The notes: generated by a model from the sequence alone, not told the origin. A stretch of 64,000 nt of DNA from an uncultured Collinsella sp. (GCA_900752215.1 CAADUO010000056.1:1-64000); one strand, 5' to 3'; counted from the first letter of the stretch, positions 14,948 to 24,760 are shown. Numbers and translations are program-made.

Positions 14948-16754
14948 AACCCTCATGGGAAGCATCCGCGACTATATGAAGGTCACCGTTGCCACGCCGC
15001 TGCTCGTGCTTGGCGAGGTGCTCTGCGAGATGCTGATTCCATTTATCACCGCCAACCTGATCGACGCCATCAAAGACGGCGCTACCGTAGCCGAGATGCT
15101 TCCCACCGCAGGCTTTTTGGTGCTCATCGCGCTGACGTCGCTTGCTTTTGGCGCCGCGGCCGGCGTCACCTGCAGCCATGCGAGCTGCGGGTTCGCCAAG
15201 AACCTGCGTCACGACCTGTTCTACAAGATCCAGACGTTCAGCTTTGCCAACATCGATGAGTTCTCGAGCTCCTCGCTCGTCACGCGCCTGACCACCGATA
15301 TCAACAACGTGCAGCAGGCCTTTATGATGATCATCCGTATCGCCGTGCGCGCGCCGCTGGTATTGATCTTCGCCTTTACCATGGCATTTATCATGGGCGG
15401 CAGCGTCGCCATGGTCTACCTGGTCATCATTCCGCTGCTGGGCTTTGGGCTGTTCTTTATCATCTTTAAGGTGCGCCCCATCTTCTCGCGCGTGTTCCAC
15501 AAGTACGACGCCCTTAACGAGTCCGTCGAGGAAAACGTCACCGGCATGCGCGTAGTTAAGAGCTATGTGCGCGAAGACTTTGAGAAGGAGAAGTTCGCGA
15601 CCGCTGCGCGCGACGTCCAGATGGACTTCACCCGCGCCGAGAAGCTGCTTGCCTTTAACAACCCCATGATGAACATCTGCGTCAACGGCGCGTTTGTCGT
15701 CATCATCTACCTGGGCTCCAAGCTCATCATCACGAGCCAGGGCACGCTGTTCGACGTGGGCCAGCTCTCCTCGATCTTTACCTATGGCTTCCAAATCCTC
15801 ATGAGTCTGATGCAGCTGTCGATGATCTTTGTCATGGTGACCATGGCCGACGAATCGGCGCACCGCATCACCGAGGTGCTGGCCGCCGAGCCCACGATCG
15901 CCGATCCCGCCGAGCCCGTGCTCGAGGTTGCCGACGGTTCCATCGACTTTGAACACGTGAGCTTTAAGTATTCCGCGCATGCGAAGCGCCAGGCGCTCGA
16001 CGATATCGACCTGCACATTAAGAGCGGCGAGACCATCGGCATCATCGGCGGCACCGGCTCGGCCAAGTCCACGCTCGTAAACCTCATCGCCCGTCTGTAC
16101 GACGCCACCGAAGGTACCGTGCGCGTGGGCGGCATAGACGTACGCGACTACAACTTGGACGCCCTGCGCCACCAAGTGGCCATGGTATTGCAGAAAAACG
16201 TGCTGTTTAGCGGCACGATTGCCGAGAACCTGCGTTGGGGCGACTCGAACGCCACCGACGAAGAGGTCCGCGAGGCCGCGCACCTGGCCTGCGCCGACGA
16301 GTTTGTCGACGGCTTCCCCAAGGGCTATGACACCTGGATCGAACAGGGCGGCTCCAATGTTTCCGGCGGCCAGAAGCAGCGCCTGTGCATTGCGCGTGCC
16401 CTGCTGCGTCGCCCCAAGATCTTGATCCTGGACGACTCCACGAGCGCCGTCGACACCAAGACCGACGCCAAGATTCGCGCAGGGCTGGCAAGCTATCTGC
16501 CCAACACGACCAAGCTCATCATCGCCCAGCGCATCAGCTCCGTACAGGATGCAGACCGCATCATCGTCATGGAGGGCGGCCGTATCGCGCAGATCGGCAA
16601 CCATGATGAGTTGCTTAAGACGAGCGAGATCTACCGCGAGACCTTTACCTCGCAGAACAAGATGTCTGCCGAGGGCGAAGAGGCCGTCGAAGCCGACACC
16701 GAGGCATCCGCAACACAAGCTCAGACCCAGGAAGGAGGCGAGGCACATGAGTAA
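14940..16754 (+). CDS. ABC exporter half-transporter, degenerate-site subunit
   Basis: A 604-residue type IV exporter: a six-helix membrane domain in residues 1-310 and an ATPase domain after about 330. The nucleotide site is degenerate: Walker A reads GGTGSAKST (Ala in place of the second conserved Gly, about residues 366-374), and the Walker B region reads ILILDDSTSAVD, with Asp where the catalytic Glu is expected. The signature is VSGGQKQRLCIARAL. This is the usual state of one partner in heterodimeric exporters such as BmrCD/TM287-288. The C-terminus has a Glu/Ala-rich tail. It overlaps the MarR gene by 8 bases and the next exporter gene by 8 bases. Predicted multidrug or lipid/peptide export. 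Confidence 0.93.
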   Translation: MIKTLMGSIRDYMKVTVATPLLVLGEVLCEMLIPFITANLIDAIKDGATVAEMLPTAGFLVLIALTSLAFGAAAGVTCSHASCGFAKNLRHDLFYKIQTFSFANIDEFSSSSLVTRLTTDINNVQQAFMMIIRIAVRAPLVLIFAFTMAFIMGGSVAMVYLVIIPLLGFGLFFIIFKVRPIFSRVFHKYDALNESVEENVTGMRVVKSYVREDFEKEKFATAARDVQMDFTRAEKLLAFNNPMMNICVNGAFVVIIYLGSKLIITSQGTLFDVGQLSSIFTYGFQILMSLMQLSMIFVMVTMADESAHRITEVLAAEPTIADPAEPVLEVADGSIDFEHVSFKYSAHAKRQALDDIDLHIKSGETIGIIGGTGSAKSTLVNLIARLYDATEGTVRVGGIDVRDYNLDALRHQVAMVLQKNVLFSGTIAENLRWGDSNATDEEVREAAHLACADEFVDGFPKGYDTWIEQGGSNVSGGQKQRLCIARALLRRPKILILDDSTSAVDTKTDAKIRAGLASYLPNTTKLIIAQRISSVQDADRIIVMEGGRIAQIGNHDELLKTSEIYRETFTSQNKMSAEGEEAVEADTEASATQAQTQEGGEAHE

Positions 16755-18666
16755 GGCAACGACCGCCGAGCGCGCGCTCAACCGCAAGGGTGGCACCATG
16801 TCGCGCCTCATCAAGACGCTCTTTGGCTTCTACCCCGTGCTTTTGCCCCTCGTCGTCGTCGGCGTGGTGCTCTGCGCCATCATCAACTCCATCGGCGCGA
16901 CCTTCCTTCAGAGCGCCCTGCAGATTATTAGCGAATCGTGGCAGTCGGGCGATTGGGAAGCTGCACAGCCCAAGATCGCACAGCTCGTGACCACCCTCGC
17001 CTGCATCTACGGCGTCGGCATCCTGTCCTCGCTGTTCTGGAACCGCGCCATGGCCATCGTCACGCAGGGCTCGCTCGAGAAGCTGCGCGAGAAGATGTTC
17101 AACCGCATGCAGGACCTGCCGATTCGCTACTTCGACACGCATCAGCGCGGCGACATCATGAGCCACTACACCAACGACATCGACACGCTGCGCCAGATGA
17201 TCAGCCAGTCGCTGCCCAACCTGCTCATGACGACCATCGTCATCGTCACGGTGTTCTTTATCATGCTGTACTACAGCGTTTGGATGTGCCTGGTCATTGT
17301 GGCAGGCGTCGCCTTTATGACCTTTATGACCAAGCTGCTCGGCTCCAACTCCGCGCGCTTCTTTATTGCGCAGCAGACCGAGCTCGGCGTTGTCGAGGGC
17401 CATATCGAGGAAGTCATGAACGGCCAGAAGGTCGTCAAGGCATTCTGCCACGAGTCTGCCGCCGAGGCCGATTTTGACGAGCGCAACGAAAAGCTCTTCG
17501 AGGTCTCGCAGAAGGCCAACATGTACGCCAACATCCTCATGCCCATCCTTATGAACCTGGGAAACCTGCTCTATGTGCTGGTCGCACTGGCAGGCGGCAT
17601 TTTCCTGGCGCTGGGCGTGCCCAACCTGAGCATCTCGGGCATGGCACTGTCCATCGCCGTCGTGGTGCCGTTCCTCAACATGACCAAGCAGTTCTGCGGA
17701 CAGATCGGCCAGATCTCGCAGCAGATCAACGCCGTGGTCATGGGCCTCGCCGGCGCCGACCGCATCTTTGAGCTCATCGACGAGGAACCCGAAGCCGACG
17801 AAGGCTATGTGACGCTCGTCAACGCTCAGGTGAACCCCGACACCTGGCAGCTCGAGGAGGCCGACCACCACACCGGCATGTGGGCGTGGAAACATCCGCA
17901 CCGCGCAACCGGCGAGATCGAGTACGTGCCGCTGCGCGGCGACCTGGTCATGGACAACGTCGACTTTGGCTACACGCCCGACCACGAGGTGTTGCACGGC
18001 GTGTCCGTGTTTGCCAAGCCGGGCCAGAAGGTCGCGTTTGTCGGCGCCACCGGTGCCGGTAAGACGACCATCACCAACCTCATCAACCGCTTCTACGACA
18101 TCGCCGACGGCAAGATCCGCTACGACGGCATCAACGTCAACAAGATCCGCAAGGCCGACCTGCGCCGCTCGCTGGGCGTCGTGCTACAGGACGTGAACCT
18201 GTTCACCGGCACTGTGATGGATAACATCCGCTACGGCAACCTGGACGCTACCGACGAGGAGTGCATCGCGGCGGCCAAGCTCGCGGGCGCGGACGACTTT
18301 ATCACCCGCCTGCCCGACGGCTACGACACCATGCTCACCGGCAACGGCGCGCAGCTGTCGCAGGGCCAGCGCCAGCTGATCTCGATCGCACGCGCCGCCG
18401 TCGCCGATCCGCCGGCAATGATTCTGGACGAGGCCACGTCGAGCATCGACACCCGCACCGAGGCCATCGTGCAGGCGGGCATGGATAAGCTCATGGAAGG
18501 CCGCACGACGTTTGTCATCGCGCACCGCCTGTCCACCGTGCGCAACTCCGACGCGATCATCTGTCTGGACCACGGCCGCATTATCGAGCGCGGCAACCAC
18601 GATGAGCTGATCGCCAAGCGCGGGTATTACTACCAGCTCTACACCGGAGCGTTTGAGCTGGAGTAG
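16747..18666 (+). CDS. ABC exporter half-transporter, consensus-site subunit
   Basis: Partner of the preceding protein, 639 residues. A membrane domain (six helices) is followed by an unusual hydrophilic insert near residues 345-400 (NPDTWQLEEADHHTGMWAWK region) before the ATPase domain. Walker A GATGAGKTT lies near residue 432. The signature is a variant, LSQGQRQLISIARA, and Walker B with catalytic Glu is MILDEATSSID near 559. In heterodimers the active site is made by this Walker A/B and the partner signature. Start chosen at MSKATTAE (16747), preceded by GGAGG and overlapping the upstream stop. The operon ends with terminator-like hairpins. Confidence 0.93.
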   Translation: MSKATTAERALNRKGGTMSRLIKTLFGFYPVLLPLVVVGVVLCAIINSIGATFLQSALQIISESWQSGDWEAAQPKIAQLVTTLACIYGVGILSSLFWNRAMAIVTQGSLEKLREKMFNRMQDLPIRYFDTHQRGDIMSHYTNDIDTLRQMISQSLPNLLMTTIVIVTVFFIMLYYSVWMCLVIVAGVAFMTFMTKLLGSNSARFFIAQQTELGVVEGHIEEVMNGQKVVKAFCHESAAEADFDERNEKLFEVSQKANMYANILMPILMNLGNLLYVLVALAGGIFLALGVPNLSISGMALSIAVVVPFLNMTKQFCGQIGQISQQINAVVMGLAGADRIFELIDEEPEADEGYVTLVNAQVNPDTWQLEEADHHTGMWAWKHPHRATGEIEYVPLRGDLVMDNVDFGYTPDHEVLHGVSVFAKPGQKVAFVGATGAGKTTITNLINRFYDIADGKIRYDGINVNKIRKADLRRSLGVVLQDVNLFTGTVMDNIRYGNLDATDEECIAAAKLAGADDFITRLPDGYDTMLTGNGAQLSQGQRQLISIARAAVADPPAMILDEATSSIDTRTEAIVQAGMDKLMEGRTTFVIAHRLSTVRNSDAIICLDHGRIIERGNHDELIAKRGYYYQLYTGAFELE

Positions 18667-18705
18667 TTCGGCCCGCCGAGATGGCCGATTTGCCGCTCAT
18701 TCGTC

Positions 18706-18828
18706 GGGCATGACCCTAAGGTCAATGCCCTCCTCTTTCGGGGCAAATCGACTCATCTCAACGACCCAAACACAATGCGCCGCAACGCATAAGCCCCCGC
18801 AGTTCATATGAGCTGTGGGGGCTTTTTT
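18706..18828 (+). terminator. Terminator region after the ABC exporter operon
   Basis: A first hairpin GGGCATGACC-CTAA-GGTCAATGCCC lies at 18706-18730. A stronger intrinsic terminator follows at 18792-18828: AGCCCCCGCAG (18792-18802) pairs with CTGTGGGGGCT (18813-18823) and runs into TTTTTT. The second is a classical plus-strand terminator for the exporter operon. Confidence 0.85.
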
Positions 18829-18837
18829 CATGCCAGC

Positions 18838-19015
18838 CGGAAACCGTATCCCACTTTTCGGGCTCAGAATGGGATGCCGTTTCCCGCTGGGCCCCCTCCG
18901 GGAAACGGCATCCCATTTCAAGGGCATAAACCGGGATGTGGTTTCCCCTAACGGCACCTTTGGGAAGCCGCATCCCACTCTGTACGCACAAAACGGGATG
19001 AGCTTTCCCATGGTG
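18838..19015. repeat. 62-bp dyad tandem array 1 (about 3 units)
   Basis: GGGATG-type boxes recur at 18871, 18933 and 18995, exactly 62 bases apart. Within each unit a box of the type GGGATGCCGTTTCC is followed about 17 bases later by its inverted form, GGAAACGGCATCCC. The array is therefore a chain of alternating forward and inverted 14-15 base half-sites spaced about 31 bases apart. Longer arrays of the same unit occur at 40425-40710 and 45028-45490. The period is not a multiple of three, so it is not a coding repeat. It begins just after a terminator. Confidence 0.85.
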
Positions 19016-19199
19016 ATCCAAGACCAGAAGCATGTCCGATAGCGCGGCCAGGTCAAGAACAACAAGGCAAGCGTCACGCCAATTTGGACGAGCGTCTGCT
19101 GCAGTTTGAGGCTGCTGGCCCATATGGTAGAGTTAACCACCCATGAATTTCAGCACACTGCGTGCTACCTGTTCTTTTGTCATTTAGGGGAGTGAACTT

Positions 19200-20291
19200 G
19201 TGAATACTTCTGTCGCCAAGAAGGCCGGCCAGGCGGTGCGCCTGCTCATGATGGTGCTCACGGCAGTTCTCATCTTCTTCTTCATCAATGTTATGCTGCT
19301 CGTCTCCGATATCCAGGGCACGGCGCGCGTGGTCAACTACGCCGGTCTGGTTCGCGGTACCACGCAGCGAATCGTTAAGCTCGAGGACGCGGGCCAGCCT
19401 CAAGATGACCTGCTTAAAGCCGTGGATTCATACATCAACGGTTTGCGTTACGGAAGTGACGACCTCAACCTCGTCCGTCTCGACGACGACGAGTATCAGG
19501 CAAAGATGACCGAGCTTGCAAATTATTTTGATGAGCTTTGCGTCGAGATCATCCGTGTGCGCGAAGTCGGCTACGAGAACACCGACATCATCTCCATGAG
19601 CGAGGAATTCTTTGGCATTTGCGACGATGCTACGCGACTCGCAGAGGACTACTCTCAGGAGAAGGCGTCGGCGCTCAACTATCTCGAGGGCTTGGTGATC
19701 ATCGACATCGTGGGCTTGGTGGCGACCTTTGCGGTCGAACTTGTTCGCGCGGTGCGCACCGCCGCGCTCAATCGCGAACTGCAGAGCAAAGTCTATCTCG
19801 ACGAAGCCACGGGACTGCCCAACAAGAACAAGTGCGAGGAGATCTTGGGGCAGGAGCAGCCTGTCTCCGCGGAGGAGCCCGTTGCGGTGTGCGTCTTCGA
19901 CCTTAACAATCTGCATGTGGTCAATAACAACTTCGGCCATGAGAAGGGCGATGAATACATTCGCTCTTTTGCCCAACAGCTGGGGCGCGTGGCGTCGGAG
20001 ACCTGCTTTGTGGGCCGCGACGGCGGCGATGAGTTTATCGCGGTGCTGCGAGATACCGATCGAGCTGCCGTGGAGTCCTGTCTCGCTCGGGTTCGTGCGA
20101 ACTTGAACGAGTATTCCGAGACTCATCCCGACATGCCTATCAGCTATGCGGTGGGCTATGCGCTTTCCAGTGATTTTGATGAACCGCCTACGATGCGCGA
20201 GCTCTTTTCCCAGGCCGACAAGAACATGTACGTCGATAAGAACCGCGTAAAGGCAGTCGAGACAGCCGGGCCGCAACGCGAGGACCGCTAA
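19200..20291 (+). CDS. Membrane-bound GGDEF protein (putative diguanylate cyclase)
   Basis: A 363-residue protein. Residues 13-36 are a first transmembrane helix. An extracytoplasmic helical sensor of about 120 residues resembles the type IV pili/NarX-like N-terminal sensor domain (VNYAGLVRGTTQRIVKLE). A second helix (about 170-188) leads to a C-terminal GGDEF domain. The active site is intact: GRDGGDEF (about 273-280), with the metal-binding Asp in FDLNNLHVVNNNFGHEKGDE. No RxxD inhibitory site is seen five residues before GGDEF. Predicted to make c-di-GMP in response to an external signal. GTG start at 19200, preceded by GGGGAG. Monocistronic; no EAL or PilZ gene in the window. Confidence 0.9.
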   Translation: MNTSVAKKAGQAVRLLMMVLTAVLIFFFINVMLLVSDIQGTARVVNYAGLVRGTTQRIVKLEDAGQPQDDLLKAVDSYINGLRYGSDDLNLVRLDDDEYQAKMTELANYFDELCVEIIRVREVGYENTDIISMSEEFFGICDDATRLAEDYSQEKASALNYLEGLVIIDIVGLVATFAVELVRAVRTAALNRELQSKVYLDEATGLPNKNKCEEILGQEQPVSAEEPVAVCVFDLNNLHVVNNNFGHEKGDEYIRSFAQQLGRVASETCFVGRDGGDEFIAVLRDTDRAAVESCLARVRANLNEYSETHPDMPISYAVGYALSSDFDEPPTMRELFSQADKNMYVDKNRVKAVETAGPQREDR

Positions 20292-20334
20292 ACCCGTAGC
20301 AAAGGGTAGCTAATTTGGGACGGGACTCTTTTGG

Positions 20335-21213
20335 CTATTTGAGAAGTTGTGCCATGGCGTTGACAAATTTTTGGACTTGGAGGGTGGGCTCGAGCGGGTA
20401 GTGCAGAAAGACCGGCACCTCGCGACCGCACAGGAACGGCACGCCCACAAAGGCTGGGTGCACCCCCGACCACGCTCCGCAGGTGAGCACCGCGTCGCCC
20501 TTTTCCTCCGCCTCGTTAAAGAGCGCAAAGTCAAAGCTGTCCACGTCGATCACATCAACGCCGCCGTCGGCCAGAAGGTCGATGCGCAGGCTGTCCATTG
20601 CGTCGTTGCCGTGACGGAGCACGCGCAGGCGCATGCCCTCCAGGTCGGCAACCGTAATGCGTGTCTTGCGCGCCAGCGGGCTCGTGCGTGGCACGTCGAT
20701 ATAAAACGGCACGTTGACGATGCGGAGCTTTTGGCAGGCGTCGCCCCAGCGTGGGGTCGAAAAACTCGACTGCACCACATCCACCTCGCGACCAAGGCTG
20801 CGCATGACGGATTCGCGCTCGTCATAGAGGTCGCTTACCGGCACGATCTCAAATCGTAGCGACGGTTCCAGATCGTGGATGCCCGACCACATCGACAGCG
20901 TCTGGCGCCCCGGGCACATCATCGACACACCCAGACGCACGGCACCGCCATCGCCCGCCGCGCGTCGGGCGCGGCGCAACGCATCCTCGGACTGGCGCAT
21001 GATCGAGCGCGCATCGTCCACCAGCAGAGCGCCCGCCGGCGTCACTTTAACGCCCGAGTGCGAGCGTTCGAACAGCATGATGCCAAACTCGGCCTCAAAT
21101 CCCGACACCTGTTTGACGAGCGCCGGAGTCGACACGCGCAATTTTGCCGCCGCACGCGAGAAGCTTCCCAGCTCCGCGGCGGCCGATATGGCCTCGAGTC
21201 GTCGATCGTACAC
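20335..21213 (-). CDS. LysR-family transcriptional regulator
   Basis: A 292-residue regulator. The N-terminal winged HTH reads YDRRLEAISAAAELGSFSRA and LRVSTPALVKQVSGFEAEFG, the standard LysR pattern. An effector-binding domain of the periplasmic-binding-protein type follows. Start chosen as GTG at 21213 because AGGAG lies 7 bases upstream; an in-frame ATG 30 bases earlier has no ribosome binding site. It is transcribed divergently from the SDR/MFS/dehydrogenase operon with 233 bp between, the usual arrangement for a LysR activator and its target. Convergent with the GGDEF gene. Confidence 0.92.
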   Translation of the reverse strand: MYDRRLEAISAAAELGSFSRAAAKLRVSTPALVKQVSGFEAEFGIMLFERSHSGVKVTPAGALLVDDARSIMRQSEDALRRARRAAGDGGAVRLGVSMMCPGRQTLSMWSGIHDLEPSLRFEIVPVSDLYDERESVMRSLGREVDVVQSSFSTPRWGDACQKLRIVNVPFYIDVPRTSPLARKTRITVADLEGMRLRVLRHGNDAMDSLRIDLLADGGVDVIDVDSFDFALFNEAEEKGDAVLTCGAWSGVHPAFVGVPFLCGREVPVFLHYPLEPTLQVQKFVNAMAQLLK

Positions 21214-21446
21214 GTCAATCTCCTGTTTCCAGACGCATGGCAATGAACTACCGAAGGGGGTCGTTTTGGCAGGTCACGCGCTCAATTGAGAAAAAACTGC
21301 ATCGCACTGTGTAAACCTACGGTTAACGCCATTCTAACAAATATGCAATTCACCTGCGCAAATGCAAAGCATACGATAACCAGCGAAAACCACGTGGGTC
21401 GGTTAATGGGAACGATCCACCGGGAGGCACAAGAAGGGAAGTTCCT

Positions 21447-22328
21447 ATGAGCAATTGGCTTAAGCTCGAGGGCGATGTCTGCGCCGTAACCGGCGCGCTC
21501 GGCGGTATGGGCGTCGAGATTTGCCGCGAGTTCGCCCGCAACGGCGCCAACGTCGTCCTGCTCGATCTGGACGAGGAAAAGGTCAAGGCCGCAGCCGCCG
21601 ACCTCGCCGCCGAGTTTGGCATCCACGCCGAGGGCTACAAGATGAACGCCACCGACGAGGCCGAGGTTCAGGCCGCCGTCGATGCCACCATCGCCGACTT
21701 CGGCCGCGTCGACGTCCTTGTCAACACCGCCGGCATCCTGCGCTTCGCCGCCATGGAGGACCTGCCGCTGAGCGACTGGGAGCAGGTGCTCAACGTCAAC
21801 CTCACCGGTTACTTCATCACCTCGCAGCGCTTTGGTCGCGAGATGATCAAGGCCGGCCAGGGCCGCCTGGTGCACATCTCGACCGTCGCCAGCCACTCCC
21901 CCGAGACGTTCTCGGGCGTGTACAGCTCTACCAAGGCCGGCGTCAACATGATGTCCAAGATGCTCGCCGCCGAGTGGGGGCCCTACGGCGTGCGCTCCAA
22001 CTGCGTCGAGCCTTGCTTCGTTAAGACCCCGATGTCGGCCAACTTTTACGCCGATCCCGAGGTCGAAAAGAGCCGCAGCCGCCTGATCGCCACGCGTCGC
22101 ATCGGCGAGGTCAGCGATATCGCCAACGCCGTCATGTTCCTGGCGTCCAAGCGCTCGGACTTTACCACCGGCGACGCCATCAAGGTCGATGGCGGCTTCT
22201 CCAATATGATGGGCGACCTCACCGCCAAGCCCGGCGGCCGTCGCGCCTATGCCGACAACTACCTCAAGAACAAGGGTGTCGAGCTTTGGTCCGATGAGTC
22301 CGGTGTCGCCAAGCCGACTGACCAGTAA
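21447..22328 (+). CDS. Short-chain dehydrogenase/reductase
   Basis: A 293-residue classical SDR. Cofactor-binding TGALGGMGVEI (14-24) and an acidic residue ending strand 2 (VVLLDLDEE) favour NAD over NADP. The N-A-G segment is present as NTAGIL, and the catalytic Ser-Tyr-Lys is in HISTVASHS and VYSSTKAG. A C-terminal extension of about 40 residues follows the conserved DGG (VDGGFSNMMG). First gene of an operon with an OFA-type transporter and a Gfo/Idh/MocA oxidoreductase, divergent from a LysR gene. Together they suggest uptake and oxidation of a small hydroxy compound or sugar acid; the identity is unknown. Confidence 0.93.
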   Translation: MSNWLKLEGDVCAVTGALGGMGVEICREFARNGANVVLLDLDEEKVKAAAADLAAEFGIHAEGYKMNATDEAEVQAAVDATIADFGRVDVLVNTAGILRFAAMEDLPLSDWEQVLNVNLTGYFITSQRFGREMIKAGQGRLVHISTVASHSPETFSGVYSSTKAGVNMMSKMLAAEWGPYGVRSNCVEPCFVKTPMSANFYADPEVEKSRSRLIATRRIGEVSDIANAVMFLASKRSDFTTGDAIKVDGGFSNMMGDLTAKPGGRRAYADNYLKNKGVELWSDESGVAKPTDQ

Positions 22329-22393
22329 ACCAACCTAACAGGGAGGCCCGCGGATACGACCGTTCCTCCCCCGTATCGATTAGAAAGAGTCCA

Positions 22394-23650
22394 ATGGCTT
22401 CCACCAACTCCAACAAGGGTCGCGCCGTCGTGCTTTCCGCCGCATGCGTCACCATGTTCTTCATCAGCTCCATCGCGCTGTACTCCGTCGTGAGCAAGAA
22501 CCTGCTCGCCGTCTACCCCGAGTGGTCCAGCGCTCTTACCTGGGCCTTCCCGGTCTTTCAGACCATCATGGCCGTGACGGGCATCTTCGCCGGCCGCATC
22601 TCCGATAAGATCGGCCCGCGCAACGTCGTGATCGCCGCCGCCGTGTGCTACGGCCTGGGCTGGTTCATGTCCGGCACCGTCACCGAGCCGTGGCAGTTCT
22701 ACCTGTGGTTCTCGCTCGTCGCCGCTGTCGGCAACGGCCTGGGCTACAACCCGGCGCTCACCACCGGCCAAAAGTGGTTCATCGACAAGAAGGGTCTCGC
22801 CTCCGGCATCACCCTGGCCGCTTCGACCGCCGGTCCCGCCGTGCTGTCCCCGGTACTCGCCTCGCTGCTCATCCCGAGCCTGGGCATCTTTGGCGCCCTC
22901 AAGGCACTCGGCGTCATCTTCTTTGTGACGATCGCCGCCTCCGCCCTGTTCCTGAAGGCCCCCGAGGCCGGTTGGCTGCCCGAGGGCTTCGAGGCCCCCA
23001 AGGGTGGCGCACATGCCGGCACCTTCGGTGACCTCACCCCGGGCGAGATGGTCAAGACCCCGCGCTTCTGGGTCCTCATCGTCACCTTCGCCTTTGCCGC
23101 CACCGCGGGCACCCTGCTCGTAGGCAAGGTTGCCTCCATCGCCGCCGTCCAGCTCTTCGCCGACCCCACGAGCGCCGCGGCCGTCGCCCTCGGCGGTGTG
23201 GTCGTCTCCGTCAACACCTGCGCCAACCTGGTTGGCCGTCTGTCCTTTGGCCAGATCATCGACAAGCTCGGCGCCTATAAGTCGCTGCTCATCAGCCTTG
23301 TCGTGACCATCATCGCGCTCGTCATCATGTCGATGAGCTTTACGCAGAGCATGTTCTTTGTGGCGCTCGCCCTGCTCGGCTTTAGCTTTGGCGCTCTGCT
23401 CGTCATCTACCCGCCGCTCACCGGTGGCGCCTTTGGCACCAGCAACATCGGCGTCAACTACGGCATCATGTTTTTGGGCTACGCCGCTTCCACCTGGATC
23501 AGCCAGCCCATCACCGCCGTGCTGTATCACGCCGAGGCCGGCAGCGCCGCCTACCAGCAGTCCTTCTACGGCGCCATTGTGATCGCCGCCATCGCCGTCG
23601 TACTCACCGTCTACATGATGGTCTCCGACAGCAAGAAGAAGTCCGCCTAG
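22394..23650 (+). CDS. MFS transporter, oxalate/formate antiporter (OFA)-like
   Basis: A 418-residue, 12-helix major facilitator. The patterns AFPVFQTIMAVTGIFAGRIS, GPRNVVIAAAVCYGLGWFMSG and GLGYNPALTTGQKWFIDKKG are typical of the OFA subfamily, whose members carry small organic anions. Helices 7-12 follow a central loop (about residues 195-220) with the sequence LTPGEMVKTPRFWVL, a conserved OFA feature. Gene two of the LysR-linked operon, 65 bp after the SDR. ATG 22394 has AGAAAGAG upstream. Substrate likely a small carboxylate or polyol-derived acid, by family only. Confidence 0.9.
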   Translation: MASTNSNKGRAVVLSAACVTMFFISSIALYSVVSKNLLAVYPEWSSALTWAFPVFQTIMAVTGIFAGRISDKIGPRNVVIAAAVCYGLGWFMSGTVTEPWQFYLWFSLVAAVGNGLGYNPALTTGQKWFIDKKGLASGITLAASTAGPAVLSPVLASLLIPSLGIFGALKALGVIFFVTIAASALFLKAPEAGWLPEGFEAPKGGAHAGTFGDLTPGEMVKTPRFWVLIVTFAFAATAGTLLVGKVASIAAVQLFADPTSAAAVALGGVVVSVNTCANLVGRLSFGQIIDKLGAYKSLLISLVVTIIALVIMSMSFTQSMFFVALALLGFSFGALLVIYPPLTGGAFGTSNIGVNYGIMFLGYAASTWISQPITAVLYHAEAGSAAYQQSFYGAIVIAAIAVVLTVYMMVSDSKKKSA

Positions 23651-23658
23651 TTTTACCG

Positions 23659-23689
23659 ATGCGACAAAGGGACAGCCCCTTTGTCGCAT
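23659..23689. repeat. Short dispersed hairpin, copy C
   Basis: Stem ATGCGACAAAGGG (23659-23671) with CCCTTTGTCGCAT (23677-23689), perfect over 13 bp. It starts 8 bases after the MFS stop codon and lies inside an apparent operon, before the Gfo/Idh gene. The position next to the GACAAAGGG core is now a C:G pair, whereas other copies have T:A, so the pair covaries. Confidence 0.75.
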
Positions 23690-23719
23690 TCCACCGGTCA
23701 CCAGTATTAAGGAGTCGAA

Positions 23720-24760
23720 ATGTCTGAGCTCAACCCCGTCCGCATTGCCGTTATCGGCGCCGGCGCCATGGGCCGCAACCACATCCGCTTTGTCACCGAG
23801 GAGCCCGAGGCCGAGCTCGTCGCCATCGCTGACGCCTTTGAGGGCGCCCGCGCCACGGCCGAGGCCGCCGGCGTGCCGTTTTATACCGATCCCGCCCAGA
23901 TGATGGACGAGGTCAAGCCCGAGGCCGTCATTATCGCCACCCCCAACGACCTGCATCTGGGCGTTGCCCGCGAGGCCATCAAGCGCAACATCGTGCCGCT
24001 GGTCGAAAAGCCGATCTCCAACGACCTCGAGGATGCTCAGGCCTTCGCCGCCGAAGCCGAGACCGCCGGCGTGCCCGTGCTCGTGGGTCAGCACCGTCGC
24101 CACAACCCCTTCGTCAACAAGGCCAAGGAGATCATCGAGTCCGGCGAGCTGGGCAAGCTCACCGTGTCGAGCTTCCACTACATGATCTATAAGAATGACG
24201 AGTACTTCGACGTCGAGTGGCGCCGCAAGAAGGGTGCCGGCCCGATCCTGGTCAACCTGGTGCACGACGTCGACCTGCTCCGCTACCTGCTGGGCGAGCC
24301 CGTTGCCGTCCAGGGTATGCAGTCCAGCGCCGCCCGCGGTTTTGAGACCGAGGACTCCGCCGTGGTCAACGTCCGTTTTGCCGACGGCGCGCTCGCGAGC
24401 ATGACCATCTCTGACGCCACCGCCAGCCCCTGGAACTGGGAGGCGACCGCTCGCGAGGATCCGCAGTACCGCCCCTTCGACGCCGACGCCTACTTTATCG
24501 GCGGCACCAAGGGCGCCCTTTCGCTGCCCCGCCTGCACCAGTTCTCCTACGACGGCGCCTCTAACTGGCACAAGCCGCTGCAGATGGAGATTCCGGCCGT
24601 CGACCCGGCACTGCCGCACAAGATGCAGCTCAAGCACTTTGTGAAGGTTGTCCGCCGCGAGGTCGAGCCCGTCGTGACCCCCGCCGATAACGTCAAGACG
24701 CTCACGCTTCTCAACGCTATCAAGGAGGCCGCCGAGACCGGCCAGCTCGTTGAGCTGTAA
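23720..24760 (+). CDS. Gfo/Idh/MocA-family oxidoreductase
   Basis: A 346-residue NAD(P)-dependent dehydrogenase. The N-terminal Rossmann domain has VIGAGAMGRNHIR (10-22) and the dinucleotide-domain hallmark EKPISND (about 96-102), where the Lys is catalytic. The C-terminal alpha/beta domain carries a substrate-binding HDVDLLRYLLGE-type motif, with the conserved H/D. Family members oxidise or isomerise sugars, inositols or sugar acids. Third gene of the LysR-linked operon, 69 bp after the MFS gene with hairpin C between. ATG 23720, with AAGGAG upstream. Confidence 0.93.
   Translation: MSELNPVRIAVIGAGAMGRNHIRFVTEEPEAELVAIADAFEGARATAEAAGVPFYTDPAQMMDEVKPEAVIIATPNDLHLGVAREAIKRNIVPLVEKPISNDLEDAQAFAAEAETAGVPVLVGQHRRHNPFVNKAKEIIESGELGKLTVSSFHYMIYKNDEYFDVEWRRKKGAGPILVNLVHDVDLLRYLLGEPVAVQGMQSSAARGFETEDSAVVNVRFADGALASMTISDATASPWNWEATAREDPQYRPFDADAYFIGGTKGALSLPRLHQFSYDGASNWHKPLQMEIPAVDPALPHKMQLKHFVKVVRREVEPVVTPADNVKTLTLLNAIKEAAETGQLVEL

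Noticed and set aside
18667..18790. A 19-codon minus-strand frame (MSRFAPKEEGIDLRVMPDE) after the exporter operon
   Set aside because: No ribosome binding site and it overlaps a hairpin that explains the sequence symmetry; too short to support without conservation data.
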